Below, piece by piece: positions 51,206 through 63,959 of a stretch of DNA of 64,000 nucleotides; positions within the stretch are counted from its first letter, which is position 1, and each line of letters opens with the position of its first letter. The notes under the pieces are model-generated. The model was not told the origin of the DNA, did no database searches, and saw only the letters and a list, made by a program, of their open reading frames with translations. The position numbers and the translations under genes were made by a program. This stretch comes from Paraspadella gotoi. Taxonomy: Eukaryota > Chaetognatha. Location: contig CM119263.1 of the NCBI GenBank assembly GCA_051294375.1, forward strand, positions 22,095,474-22,159,473, given 5' to 3'.

Positions 51206-51594
51206 TGCTCTCCAAAGAAATCAGAGACCCTACCTCTCACTCACCTCTTTCTGTTTCCATTTCGGACCAGTAAGCTTTCCTTAAACCCGTAAGTGAGTGA
51301 GAGTGATTAATCGCTCCCGATCGCTTCCGTATGCAACGGATTTAAAACAGTTAAAATCATTTACATACTTCTTTTGTAACCCCCCGGATGCAATAGAATA
51401 GTTTACGATTTTCCGTATGGGGTCGAGATTCATTCTCGGAAATCGATAAGAGCGGCTCGAGGCGCTGTGGGCGGCTGAAATCCGATGTGAAACCAATATT
51501 GTCGCGATTGAGGAGGAGAAAAAAGGGTGAGGGCGAGGTAAGTAAAAAAGAGTGAGGAAGCTCGAGTCAAGTGAACATAGAACCAAGTATTGAC

Positions 51595-51640
<46 letters not shown>

Positions 51641-52568
51641 GGTGTCACAGGTCGACGGGTCGTGGTTATGTTAGGAAAGAAAAATGTGGCATGATTAATT
51701 TATTACTATCTAGGAAAAAAGTATATCACATTTTTAGTGCTCGAAAACCTGTTCAATTTTTAAAGAACTATGTAATGTTAAGGAGAAGTCCCAGAAAATC
51801 ATTAACCGTATTTACAAACACAATTGATATCTGATATCGCTGAATAAATTTTTTTTTAAAAATCCCGTCGCTTTGAACCCAAGAAGAAAAAAAATGTTTT
51901 TGACGTTTTCTTGACTTTTACGAATTCATTTATCATCGTTAATTATTTTCCTTTTCCGTCAATTTCTCCGCCTTCTTTCTGTTTCTTCAGAAATTAATCG
52001 AAGCGAAAGCGATAAAAAATAAAAAATAAAAAAAGAGAAAGAAAGAAAGAAAAAAAGAAAGAAAGAAAATTCCTTTCACCTTTTTTCTTTCGACGAAAAA
52101 TTGCACGAATTTCATTCCCATCATAAACGAAGATTGAGTGAAACTGAATTGAATTAATAACGTTTTAATTTAGTTGTCAGTTTTGTTGTTTTGAGATTGT
52201 TATTTGTGATCACGCGTGAATCTTTGTTCTTGGGGAAATGTTTGTTTTTTCCATCTGTCCCTCTGTCTGTCGCTCCATCTCTTTATCATAAAACTACTAA
52301 ATAACCGATATGAGACTAAACGAGATTATACTAGACTAACAAAAATGATAAAAATGTAAATATGCATTTATACCGGAATTTTTTTTTTTTTAATTTTTGC
52401 AACAAATTTAAAAAAATTTAATAAATGTTAGTAATAGTAATATTATTTATATATTTATTTATATTAGTTATATAATAATATTTACTAAATATTACTAAAT
52501 AACAACAAAGAAAATTGGAAAATCATCAAAATCATCAATCATCATCCAATTAAATTAATACATTTTTT

Positions 52569-52659
52569 GTGGGATTTACCAGTGCAGTATTTAATTGTTG
52601 CCGATATTTCAATTTAATTTGACAAATCATTTTTCAAGGCAGTCCAAATGTAAAAATTG
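52569..52659. mobile_element. Relic related to the 26502 MITE
   Basis: Contains gtgggatttac and aaatcatttttcaaggcagtcc, both diagnostic of the MITE at 26502-26686, but has lost the terminal repeats. It shows the MITE is a dispersed family. Confidence 0.6.
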
Positions 52660-52784
52660 ATAGATTATGTTGATATATTATTATGATGTCCCTTCAAAAT
52701 TACTATTAGTTTTTTTAACGTGTTTGTAATCTGATGCATCTTGGCAACACGAGGTTAAAAATACTTTCTGTCCTAGGTTTTTGA

Positions 52785-52812
52785 TTATATATATATATAT
52801 ATATATATATAC
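52785..52812. repeat. (AT)n microsatellite
   Basis: About 28 bp of perfect TA dinucleotides. Confidence 0.95.
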
Positions 52813-54107
52813 ATTAAACAGAATTAAACCGAGAGAGCCAAGAAACGAAGAACCCTTTTTCTGAAGATGAGCTTTTTACTCATTCAATTGAGATATTCTA
52901 TCATCTTCGCCTGATTTCCTCTCACTTTTTGTTCTTCCGCCTTAAATTTTTTTTCAGCTTCAGATTTTTTTCCCGAGGGCGTGAAAAAATTCTCACGTGA
53001 CAGCTAAGGCGTTGATTTTTCGCCCCTTGTCGAGTCATGTCATATCACTTTTCCGTCTTCGAATGTCATTTTATGTCTTGTCTTTGCGTGTCGTATTGCG
53101 GCTGGGATAATATAGCTCTTTGCATCTTGGTGAAGTTGATTTTAAGGTTTTAATTTAACACAAACCATTTTATTTTTGTACTATTTGTACTATTTAATTC
53201 ACGAAGAAGAGAAACAAACACAAATTTAGTCAGAAACTAATAATGGTGTATTGTCGAAACACGCATGCGCGTACATGACATACGTTAATACGAGTTTCGA
53301 CCATACCCCGTAACGACTGTTAATTGTGAGAACGATTTAGCGAAGAACAAAAAAGTTAAAAAATCACATTGCCTTATTGAGGACGAATTGGTTCCCAACT
53401 AAAAAATGCAGCCGTCGCGTTAATTGCGCCGGCGGCAGGTGTCGGATGGCCATTCGCAGATGCGTGGGTGGATGCAAGTCGAGGAGAAGAGAAGGAGGGA
53501 AGGGTGGAGATTGGAGAAACGGTAAAAAGGAAAGAAGAAAATGGAAAAAATCTGAAAAATGAGATAGATGATGATTTTAACTTTAAGTAAATATAACTAA
53601 ATTTAAAAAAAGATAATGAGAAAAATAAATTAAAAGAATGGGGGCTAAAAACTGGGAAGTATTTCAGTTCAAAAAAAGGAACTTGATGTTGAATGGAAGT
53701 CAGAGAGAGAGAGAGAGAGAGGGGGGGGGAAGGCCGGAGGCGAGTCGTTGCGTTGGCGGCGCGAGTTGTGAAGCCAATTAGAAAGGTAAAAGGATGAAAG
53801 AGAAAATGAGAGAACAAATGAAGGAAAAACAAGAGGATTGAATCGTCGTTGATTGAAAAAGAGGCGAGAAGAAAAAGAAGAAAGGAAAATGGAGAAAAAG
53901 AAAAAGGGAGGAAAAATTAAAAAGAATACAGATTAAAAAAGATGCCAGTTTTCTTTGATATGGTGTATTTTCTTTGATATCTTCTTGCTTTTTATTTACG
54001 CTTATATCGCTAGCGCACTTTAAAAATATTAGTTTTCGAATACCAAACGTTGCTAATTGAATTAAATTCTTTTATTAAAAAAAAAAGTTCAAGATTAAAT
54101 AGAGAGA

Positions 54108-54372
54108 NNNNNNNNNNNNNNNNNNNNNNNNNNNNNNNNNNNNNNNNNNNNNNNNNNNNNNNNNNNNNNNNNNNNNNNNNNNNNNNNNNNNNNNNNNNNN
54201 NNNNNNNNNNNNNNNNNNNNNNNNNNNNNNNNNNNNNNNNNNNNNNNNNNNNNNNNNNNNNNNNNNNNNNNNNNNNNNNNNNNNNNNNNNNNNNNNNNNN
54301 NNNNNNNNNNNNNNNNNNNNNNNNNNNNNNNNNNNNNNNNNNNNNNNNNNNNNNNNNNNNNNNNNNNNNNNN
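54108..54372. other. Assembly gap (265 N)
   Basis: Sized gap, no duplication of flanks seen. Confidence 0.99.
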
Positions 54373-54403
54373 CGGGTCCCAGCCGAGAGACGTGAGGCTC
54401 TGA

Positions 54404-54628
54404 TGGCGGAAAACTCGTCGCGAAAAAACCGACAGTGAAAAAGCCAAAGCTAAAAAGCTGAGAAAGAAACTCAAAAGCCACGCGTCGGATGCCGCATTTG
54501 ATGTTTATGGCTCATTTCCGCGGGAATTTTTCGACCTTCAGGAGGGAATTAGGGACGCCGCCACATCCTTCTTCACTCATCCCTTTCCCCCAACCTTTTT
54601 CAACGCCGCAACGCCCTCTCTCGATTAA
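54404..54628 (+). CDS. Weak candidate exon, 74-codon open frame without ATG
   Basis: From TGG at 54404 (a TGA precedes it) to TAA at 54626-54628 the plus frame is open. It begins with a Lys/Arg-rich helix-like part (KAKAKKLRKKLKS) and continues as mixed sequence with AAFDVYGSFPREFFDLQEG and RDAATSFF. Without a start it could only be an internal or terminal exon; ccgacag at about 54428-54434 might serve as acceptor. Another frame is also open over part of the region (54489-54740), so the evidence is ambiguous. No family recognised. Confidence 0.2.
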   Translation, partial: WRKTRREKTDSEKAKAKKLRKKLKSHASDAAFDVYGSFPREFFDLQEGIRDAATSFFTHPFPPTFFNAATPSLD

Positions 54629-54906
54629 TTCAGGCAACGGATCCTGCGCCGAGGGGCGATTTGCGCCACACAGATCTGCGTCTCTTATTTCTGGTTTGGC
54701 GACGAAAAGGAAATCGAGACGCTTCGTTTGGCGCCGTTGATGCTTTTTCCAGATGGCGTTTTAGGTTTTTTTTTGCTCAAAGTCGTTTTGTTTTTTGCAT
54801 TTGTTTCGAAGGTTAATCTGTAATTTGTTTGAACTTTATCTGTTATCCAAACTGAAAGGGCAAATAATACAGTTGCATTCTGTGCGTATTTTACGGCGAG
54901 CACGTC

Positions 54907-55310
54907 CTAAAGGTTGCAATTTTCGCGGCTTCCTTCGTCACCACAGACGTCTTCTGACTCTAACGTAATAGGGCCGCGAGTTTTGCATCTGTAATCCCGG
55001 TAGGNNNNNNNNNNNNNNNNNNNNNNNNNNNNNNNNNNNNNNNNNNNNNNNNNNNNNNNNNNNNNNNNNNNNNNNNNNNNNNNNNNNNNNNNNNNNNNNN
55101 NNNNNNNNNNNNNNNNNNNNNNNNNNNNNNNNNNNNNNNNNNNNNNNNNNNNNNNNNNNNNNNNNNNNNNNNNNNNNNNNNNNNNNNNNNNNNNNNNNNN
55201 NNNNNNNNNNNNNNNNNNNNNNNNNNNCTCGATAATTTCAAGCTGACGTCTTTTTGGCTCAGCGGCTCTGGTCTCGCCGCTCGAGTCGACGCCCGATGAG
55301 CGAAGGGGTT
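54907..55310 (-). CDS. Weak candidate exon(s) interrupted by a gap
   Basis: On the minus strand, before the gap, the frame reads VDSSGETRAAEPKRRQLEII; after the gap one frame reads TGITDAKLAALLR and another CKTRGPITLESEDVCGDEGS. All look protein-like, but the 223-N gap hides the frame relation and splice sites. No family recognised. Confidence 0.15.
55005..55227. other. Assembly gap (223 N)
   Basis: Sized gap, no duplicated flanks seen. Confidence 0.99.
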
Positions 55311-57106
55311 TTTTTTCGCGATATATGCGACGTGGCGTGTTTACATATCTCACGTATCTCATAATTCTCGTTTGCATATATACGATTATATATCTTTAAA
55401 ATTTATGTATTTATTTTAATTCCTAAGAGCTTTTTGAATTTGGTTTTTATGAAATCCATCATCCGCTTAATTTTTACCGAGTAGACGATGTTTTTTTGTT
55501 TGTTAGTTTATTTTTATTTTTTGCTTTTTTTTTGGCTGCTTCTTTTAGTGTTTTGCTTATTAGTTTGTTTTTTTTTGTTCCATTTTTCCTTTTTTTTTCT
55601 TTATTGTCCTCGAACAAAAACCGCATCTTGATTCTTATTTTTCTCTCCAATTTTCTCGCCTCTCAAACTTTAAACACAACCATCACCTTTTTTCAAGAGC
55701 GGCTGAACCTCATTGGATTTTCCCCACTTCGCTTAAATATCAAAATTTAATAATTCAAAAAATGAATCTTTAATTTTATAGTATGGAAAGGATTAACATG
55801 GAGACTGACGTTTGACGAAAACATCATTATGTTCAAGAAAAATTAATTCTTTAGAGAAACTAAGTTACTGCAAGGTAGGTTGAGTATAATCAGACGGTTT
55901 TAGGTAAAGAAGTCCCCCCAAAAAAAAATTTGCACAGGAAAAGAGGTAATAAACTACCTATAAAAATTTGGATATTTAATGAATGATAAAGAGAAAAAAT
56001 TGCGAAGTAGAAAAAGGATGACGTAAAAAAATAGAAAATTAAGGAGGTAAGGAAGTAAGGTGAAAAAAGTGAGGAAAAAACTTTTAAAAAAGTTATTGGG
56101 GAAAAAAAAAGAAAGCAAAGCCTCCAGAAAAAGAAGGCGAAGTAAGAAAAATAGAAGAATCATGAGGAAAAATAAAAGAGCAGTCTCCTCGGAAGAGAGA
56201 GAAGTGACAACTGGTGGAAAGGCCCTGTCAAGACTCAAGACTCATATTCACGCGATCGCATGCGATTATACGAGGGCAGAGATTATAGCGAGAGAAGGAA
56301 AAAACTGGGCGTGGTCGACGCTGGAGAGTAGGGGGGGCGGAGGGACGTGGCCTCCTTCCGGGCGTTTTGAATTTCAAATATTTGTAAAAAGGAGGGACGA
56401 AGATAAAGTACGTTCGTGACACCGCGCCTGCGCGAAAGTAGGGAAAAGAAAAAAGACGACGCCGTTTGTCAAGCAGCTTACCTTTGGGTTGAAAGAATGT
56501 TTTTTTTTTTTCAGCTTGGAAAATTCAGACCGCACGGCTGTTTCACGCTGATGTTCTTGCAACAGGAGCTGTGACAACCTTCGATTGTTTTCTTTTGAAG
56601 AACTGTATGTTTTAAGGCGGCTTGATTCTAAAGAGAAGCCTCTTGTCGATAAATGATGATGATGATGATAATGATGATGATAATAACGACAAGGGATGAA
56701 GACGACAACGACCACGATGACGTCAGCAACGACTATGATGACGATAACGACGACGCGATTACGAAATCATCGAAAATTCATAAAACCCTTCGACTTTCCA
56801 TATTTCAAGCGACCAAACGACCAAAGGAATAAAAAAAAAGTTTCTTTCTTCATGTAGAGAGGGAGCGATTTCAACGAGAGAGAGAGAGTTGCAAGTAGGA
56901 TAGAAAGATTGAAAAACAAAATTCTAAAGGGATAGAAAGAAATGTGTTTAGAATTAATTATAAAACAATAAGTAAGGAAAAGAGCAAAGGGAAACAAATA
57001 TTCTATTTACCTTTGTCAAAGGTATATAAAATATTGAAAGAATAACGTTTGAAAGATTCAAAATAACTAAAAAGACAGACAAATAGATAGAGAATGAAGG
57101 CATGCT
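55311..57106. other. Intergenic, no gene seen
   Basis: T-rich at 55480-55600; an A- and G-rich stretch at 55990-56200 gives a Lys-rich frame (56060-56419) that I regard as low-complexity. Interrupted GAT/GAC triplets lie at about 56645-56760. Confidence 0.5.
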
Positions 57107-57148
<42 letters not shown>

Positions 57149-57192
57149 GAGGAGAGAGATGAGAAGATGAGAGAGAGAGAGAGATAGAGAGA
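57107..57192. repeat. (GA)n microsatellite
   Basis: Imperfect GA array of about 85 bp; further GA tracts follow at 57288-57380. Confidence 0.9.
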
Positions 57193-57360
57193 CGGCAGAA
57201 CTCAATGGGAAAAACAGAGACTCACAGATGGCCGTTCATAAACAATTCAAAGGACTCGGGAGGTTGTTGAGTGTGCGTGAAGAGAGAGAGGAGGATGAGG
57301 AGAGAAGAAAGAGATGAGAGAGAGAGAGAGAAGGACGAGAGAGAGAGGAGAGAGAGAGTG

Positions 57361-58279
57361 AGAGAGGAGAGAGAGAGAGATTTTTTGTTTTACGTTGATT
57401 TCTTTTGTTCTTTTGCGAAATATTTGTGTCAACAACAGTTGAAAGAGACGAGAATTGGAGGAAAGACAAAAACGGAAAATGATGACGACTTCCATATTTC
57501 AAAGTCACTACATCATTTCTTCGCTCGTCCGTTCCAGCCATTGCTTCAATCTCTTTTAAATCGTTTTAACGCATCATAATTCCCCATTTTTTTCTCTATA
57601 TCACGTGATTTTCCACCTTTATCTTTTTGCCCGTTTTCACTTAACTCTTCTTTCATTTACCAAATGTTTGTTGGTTTCGCTCCTTCACAACGCGCTTTTC
57701 GGTGCCGCCTTCAGTCGCCGCCGCAGCCGGAGCCGGAGCCGCTTCCGTTCGCCCCGCCCGTTGATGCGTCGAAGGTCGTCTTCGAATCATTGCCTCTTCC
57801 TCGATTTTGAAGAGTCGAAGTCGTCTTGTCTCGTCATAATCTCATCTTAAATCTATTCTAATCTGATATTAGTTCCTCGTCTCAACTCATTTCATCTAAT
57901 ATCATCTTGATCTTTATCTTATTCTTATTCTTAATCTTTATTCAATCTACTTCTCGTGTTCACAAACTGATCTCGATCAATTAGTATTTTTTTTATCGGC
58001 ATATTATTTTGTTTTGTATCTTATTATATCAGGTTGAGGTAATTCAAACACTGTGAACAACAGGATGAGCATTATATCATTCTGGTGAGTCTCAAACTAA
58101 AACTGGATGGACGTTCGGCGTCGAGACGAGCGAGGTGAGTCAGAAAGTTCTTTCTGGGAATCACCTAAAAACCGCGATCCCTCTCGTCGTGTGAGACTTA
58201 CGATTTAACGCAAAACGAATCTCTCTCTCTCTCTCTAGCTCTCTTCTCTCTCTCTCTCTCTCTGCTCTCTCTCTCTCTC

Positions 58280-58328
<49 letters not shown>

Positions 58329-58899
58329 TCTCTCTCACGTTTAGGCAAGCAAAAACAATTCCCCCAAAAAGAGATTTTTTTCTTCTTCTTTCTCTCCGCG
58401 ACTCAACTAACCGCGGTCTCGTTTCGGCAGAATGGTACGTTGTCCATTATCTTCGTCGTTGTCATTATCGTCGTCGTGGTCATTATCGTTGTCGTTGTCA
58501 TTATCGTCGTCTTTTGTCATTATCGTCGTCGTTGTTCGTTTGTCATTATCGTGCTTGTCGTTTTTGGTCGAGGTTTTTTCTCCCAATGTTGTTCGTTGTT
58601 TTCTACCAGCGCTGTTGAATCACCCTCTCGGCTTCTCATATGAATGAAGTCAAGATTTTTTTAAAACACGAGTTTAAAAAACAAAATTAAAATAAATATT
58701 TTAAACACATCATAACACGCTGTCATATTCATACTCTAATGCCTAAACAGTAATAACCTCAATGCGTTTTTATCGTCCGTTTTGTCGGTCGTTGTCGTCG
58801 TCTACGTCTTACAGTTTTTTTCATTATACCTATTTACAGAAGAACGCAAAACAAGAATTAACTAACTTGATTTTAGTCGGTGATTGAGAGGATGGTGAG

Positions 58900-58933
<34 letters not shown>

Positions 58934-60195
58934 ATTGACTAGGGAGAGAGAGAGGAGAGAGAGAGAGAGAGAGAAAGAAGAAGAAAGAAATCGAAGGCTG
59001 TACTATTAAACTTCTGCCTGACGGGTTTCAATCGCATTGGTTGCTCTCCGTTCATGTCTTTTGTTTTCTGTCGAACTTTTGCTTTGTAGAGGAATATTCT
59101 CCTTTCTCGGCACTCTGCCTTTTCCTTTTCCTTTCCTTTTTCCTCGGCAACTCTGACTTCCTTCTTTTCCTTTTCCTCGGCACTCTAGCCGTTTTCCGCT
59201 CATTTTCTATGATAATCTTCCAATTTTAACTCCTCCCTCATTCCCTTTTATTTCCTTTATTTTCTTCATTTTCCCTTCTTTCCTTCTTTCTTTTCCTCCC
59301 ACGCCTTTGAATCTTTTCTATCTCTTTTATTTTTTTCTTTCCCTTTCCTTAGTGCCTTTTCCTCCTTTTATCCTTTCTTCCTCTTTCGTTATCGCTTTAA
59401 TTTTCTAATCTTCCTTCCTTCCACTTTCCTCTCTCTTTTTCTAATATTTCCTTTTCCTTCTCTCAACTTTATTCCTCTCATATTCTCTCTTTTCCTTCCT
59501 TGGTCTTTTCATTCTCCCATTTTACCCTTTCTTCCTTTTTCCTCTTTCTTTTATCCATCTACTTGACCTTTTCTCTCTTCATTTAATCCCACCTCCACCC
59601 CCACTCCCCCCATTCTTTTCCCACATCCCCGGACCCCTCTAGGACTTCACCCACCGGTCCCACCGGCCACCTTGTTTATTCTTCCGCTTGAAATGCACGT
59701 TAAACAAACATGGCTCTTTGTGGCGAACAGAACGCAGTTCCCACGGTTTGTGATAGAAAATGGGAATGAGATGTCATTGTTGTGACAACTCACAATTCGA
59801 TTAATCCCGCGACGAGAAGAATGGTGAGGAAAAAAAGAGGCCGAGATAAAATGTGTGTTGAACTTATTTCTTTCTTTTTTTTTTAAATAGATGCGACGCC
59901 GGTGGTGAGGGCGCTGGCAGAATGGGGTAACGTCAGCGGCTGGCCGCTTAGGGCGTCGCGGGTGGCATCACGCGCCTAAGCAGAGGGCGTCGTCTGAGTA
60001 AGTTGGTCGTTTTGGTCCGAGGTTGAGTGGCAGCGAGAGTTGGACAAAAAGGGAGCGCCGCGTTGGTAGATCGCGCCGGGCCGCGTCGCTGCCTAAGTGG
60101 ACGTGCGTGGGATGACAAATTGCCTTTTTATCTTTCGGGACTTTCGCTAAAATCTTTCCCTCTTTCTTTTTAATCGATATCAGAAAAAAGTGACT
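57361..60195. repeat. Direct duplicate of 60236-63244 (first copy)
   Basis: About 2.8 kb repeated downstream of a 25-N gap in the same orientation with many one-base indels. It contains a CT array (58221-58336), a GTC/ATT minisatellite (about 58440-58565) and GA arrays (58901-58978). The candidate exon of the second copy is frameshifted here (about 59891-59998). Confidence 0.88.
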
Positions 60196-60210
60196 TCATC
60201 TCTCTCTTTT

Positions 60211-60235
60211 NNNNNNNNNNNNNNNNNNNNNNNNN
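60211..60235. other. Assembly gap (25 N)
   Basis: Placeholder-length gap separating two copies of the same ~3 kb. Confidence 0.99.
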
Positions 60236-61119
60236 GAGAGAGAGAGAGAGAGAGATTTTTTGTTTACGTTTCATTCTTTTGTTTTGCGAAATATTTTGGT
60301 CAACAACAGTTGGAAAGAGACGAGAACTTGGAGAGAAAGACAAAAACGGAAATGATGACGACTCCATATTTCAAAGTCACTACATCCATTCTATCGCTCC
60401 GTCCGTCCAGCCATTGCTTCTCAATCTCTTTTAAATCGTTTTAACGCATCATAATTTCCCCATTCTTTCTCTATAATCACGTGATTTCACCTTATCTTTT
60501 TGCCCTTTCACTTAACTCTTCTTTCATTACCAAATGTTTTGGTTTCGCTCCTTCACAATGCGCCTTTCGGGTGGCCGCCTCAGTCGCCGCCGCAGCCGCA
60601 GCCGGAGCCGCTTCCGTCGCCGCCGCCCGTTGAGCGTCGAAGGTCGTTCCGAATCATTGCCTCTTCCTCGATTTTGAGAGTCGAAGTCGTCTCGTCTCGT
60701 CATAATCTCATCTCAATCTCATTCTAATCTTATATTAGTCTCGTCTCAACTCATTTCATCCTAATATCATCTTGATCTCTTATCTTATCTTATCTCTTAT
60801 TTCATCTACTCTCTTCGTGTTCACAAACTGATCTCGACTCATTAGGTTATTTTATCGCATATTATTTTGTTTTGTATCGTATTATATCAGGTTGAGGTAA
60901 TATCAACAGGATGAGATTATATCATCTGGTTGAGTCTCAACTAAAACTGGATGAGGTCGCGTCGAGACGAGACGAGGTGAGTCAAGAAAGTCTTTCTGCG
61001 GAACTCACCTAAAAAACCGGCGACCCTACTCGTCGTTGAGACTACGATTAACGCAAAACGAATCTCTCTCTCTCTCTAGCTCTCTCTCTCTCTCTCTCTC
61101 TCTGCTCTCTCTCTCTCTC

Positions 61120-61152
<33 letters not shown>

Positions 61153-61276
61153 CTCTCTCATCGTCTCTCTCTTCTCTCTCACGTTTAGCAAGCAAAAAAC
61201 AACTTCCCCAGAAAAGAGATTTTTTTCTTCTTCTCTCGCGACTCAAACTAACCGCGGTCTCGTTTCGGCAGAATGG

Positions 61277-61430
61277 TCGTTGTCATTATCGTCGTCGTTG
61301 TCATTATCTTCGTCGTTGTCATTATCGTCGTCGTTGTCATTATCGTCGTCGTTGTCCTTGTCATTATCGTCGTCGTTGTCATTATCGTCGTCGTTGTCGT
61401 TGTCATTATCGTGCTTGTCGTTATTGTCGA
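61277..61430. repeat. 18-bp minisatellite
   Basis: Units of gtcattatcgtcgtcgtt, about eight, partly imperfect. On the minus strand the array reads as Asp-Asn repeats within a frame at 61243-61548, but there is no support for a gene. Confidence 0.85.
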
Positions 61431-61903
61431 GGTTTTTCTCCCAAATGTTGTTGTTGTTGTTTTCTACCAGCGCTGTTGAATCAACCCCTCTCGAGTTCTC
61501 ATATAATGAAGTCAAGATTTTTTTTAAAAAACACGAGTTAAAAAACAAAATGTCATTATGTCATTATGTCATTATCTTGTAAGAGTGATGGAGGCCTTAA
61601 ACCACCAAAGCCTGTCCAAAGTCAGGGGCAAGATAGCTTATTTATTAAATGAATGGATAATTTTTATATTGGTTGTACCAATTTCATAAATATTTTAAAC
61701 CCAACTCATAACACGCTGTCATATTCATACTCTAATGCCTAAACAGTAAACACCTCAATGTCGTTTTTTATCGTCCGTTTTGTCGTCGTTGTCGTCGTCT
61801 ACGTCTACAGTTTATTAATATGCACCATTTGTTTTCATTATACCTATTACAGAAGACGCAAACAAGAATTAACTCAACCTTGATTTAGTTCGGTGATTGA
61901 GAG

Positions 61904-62036
<133 letters not shown>

Positions 62037-62941
62037 AAAAAAGAAAGAAAAGAAAGAAATCGAGCTTACTATAAACTCTGCCTGACGGGTCAATCAGCAT
62101 TGTTGCTCCGTCTCATGTCTTGTTCCTGTCGACTTTTTGCTTTGTAGAGGAAATTTCTCCTTTTCCTCGGCAACTCTGCCTTTTCCTTTTCCTTTTCCTT
62201 TTCCTCGGCAACTCTGACTTTTCCTTTTCCTTTTCCTTTTCCTCGGCAACTCTGCCTTTTCCGCTCATTTTCTATGATATCCTTCCAATTTTAACTCCTC
62301 CCTCATTCCCCTTTTATTTCCTTTCTTTTCTTCATTTTTCCCTTCTTCCTTCTTTCTTTTCCTCCACGCCTTTGACCTCTTTTCTATCTCTTTATTTTTT
62401 TCTTCCCTTTCCTAGCGCCTTTTTCCTCCTTTTATCCTTTATTCCTCTTCGTTATCCGCTTAATTTTCTAATCTCCTTCCCTTCCACTTCCTCTCTCTCT
62501 TTCTACATATTTCCTTTTCCTTCTCTCAACTTTATTCCTCTCATATTCTCTCTTTTCCTTCCCTTGTCTCATTCTCCCATTTTACCCTTTCTTCCTTTTC
62601 CTCCTTTCTTTTATCCATCTTACTGACCTTTTCTCTCTTCATTTAATCCCACCCCCCACCTCCCCCATTTCTTTCCCACCATCCACCCCGACCCCCTCTA
62701 GGACTCACCCACCGGTCCCACCGGCCACCTTGTTTATTCTCCCGCTTGAAATGACGTTAACAAACATGGGCTCTTTGTGGCGAACAGAACGAGTCCCACG
62801 GTTTGTGATAGAAAATGGGAATGAGATGTCATTGTTGTGACAACTCACAATCTCGATAATCCCGCGACGAGAAGAATGGGAGGAAAAAAAGAGGGAGAAT
62901 AAAATGTGTGTTGAACTTATTCTTCTTTTTTTTTTAAATAG

Positions 62942-63050
62942 ATTCGCGACGCCGGTGGTGAGGGCGCTGGCGATGGGGATAACGTCAGCGGCGGCGCTTA
63001 GGGCGTCGGCGGTGGCATCCACGGCGCCTAAGCAGAGGGCGTCGTCTGAA
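62942..63050 (+). CDS. Candidate internal exon, unknown protein
   Basis: A long pyrimidine tract ends in aaatag at 62936-62941, and the GC-rich 109-bp segment ends at a perfect donor, GTAAGT, at 63051. Only one plus frame is open: one base, then 36 codons beginning FATPVVRALAMG and ending KQRASSE, Ala-rich and mostly G-ending in codon usage like lectin 2 exon 1. The opposite strand is also open (ADALSAAADVIPIASAL) and cannot be excluded. I find no flanking exons and recognise no family. Confidence 0.35.
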
Positions 63051-63244
63051 GTAAGTGTGGTCGTTTTGGTCCGAGGTTGAGTGGCAGCGAGAGTGACAAA
63101 AGGAGATGGCGCCGTGGTAGATCGCGCCGGGCCGCCGTCGCTGCCTAAGTGGACGGTGTGGATGACAAATTGCCTTTTTATCTCGGGACTTCGCTAAAAT
63201 CTTTCCCTTCTTTCTTTTTAATCGATATCAGAAAAAAAGTTGAC

Positions 63245-63853
63245 TCGCCAAAAAAATAGCGAGCGGTGAAACGTGAAAGGCGTCAAGCGATCTGCTTCGC
63301 TACTATTTGGAATCCGTTGAGATCCGCCAAGATACGTTTCGATTAAAAGGATTTCCGTGAAGTTGATTCTAAATCCATGAAGGTGTGAAAAAATATTTTT
63401 TTCACGCTTCGTCGAGTTTCACATGGAATTCAATTCTTTCCGGTTTAGTCGTTGTCGTTGGTTGGACGTCGCTACGGAAGTTCGTCCTCGTCATCGTCGT
63501 TAGTCCTCGTCGTTTTTCGTTCCTGTCATATTTGGTCGTCGTTTTCGTCGTCGTTCAATTTTGAAAAGAAAATGTCGGATTTTTTCTTCAAAAAGGAGAA
63601 GAAGAAAATCGTGAATAATTGAAAATAAGAAGAGAGGGGATTCGTGAAACGATTTTACCGGCTGTGATTTTCGTGGAAGAAGAAAAAATTAGAAAAGTTT
63701 AAAAAAATTCAATTTTCAAGAATTAAAAAATGTCTTTTTTTTCTTTTCGGTTTTTGTTGTGTTGTAGTTGTTTTTTGAAGAAAAAAAACACTGGCGACAG
63801 CATAAAGATTAGGGGAAAAAAAACTCTTGCTATCGTTTTCTTTGTCGCTGAGA
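63245..63853. other. Intergenic, no gene seen
   Basis: 63440-63560 is dense in cgtcg and cgtcgtt triplets; the rest is A- and T-rich. Confidence 0.55.

Positions 63854-63959
<106 letters not shown>

Larger units (their letters stand above)
50121..54107. other. Intergenic, mostly no gene
   Basis: Starts with a G run and agatgagctttcc, which overlaps in inverse the edge at 39418. It holds CT arrays at about 51162-51205, a (GA)n array at 51597-51639, an (AT)n run at 52785-52812, an AT-rich stretch at 52370-52560 and a short GA/G tract at about 53703-53731. One weak coding candidate is listed separately. Confidence 0.55.

Noticed and set aside
53377-53562. Small cysteine-rich cationic frame (five cysteines) resembling a defensin-like peptide
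   Set aside because: It begins with TTG, not ATG, has no signal peptide, has an odd number of cysteines and runs into Arg/Lys/Glu-rich low-complexity sequence.
56060-56419. Lys/Arg-rich 119-codon plus frame
   Set aside because: The first half is an A- and G-rich tract, which gives Lys-rich frames automatically; no splice or domain support.
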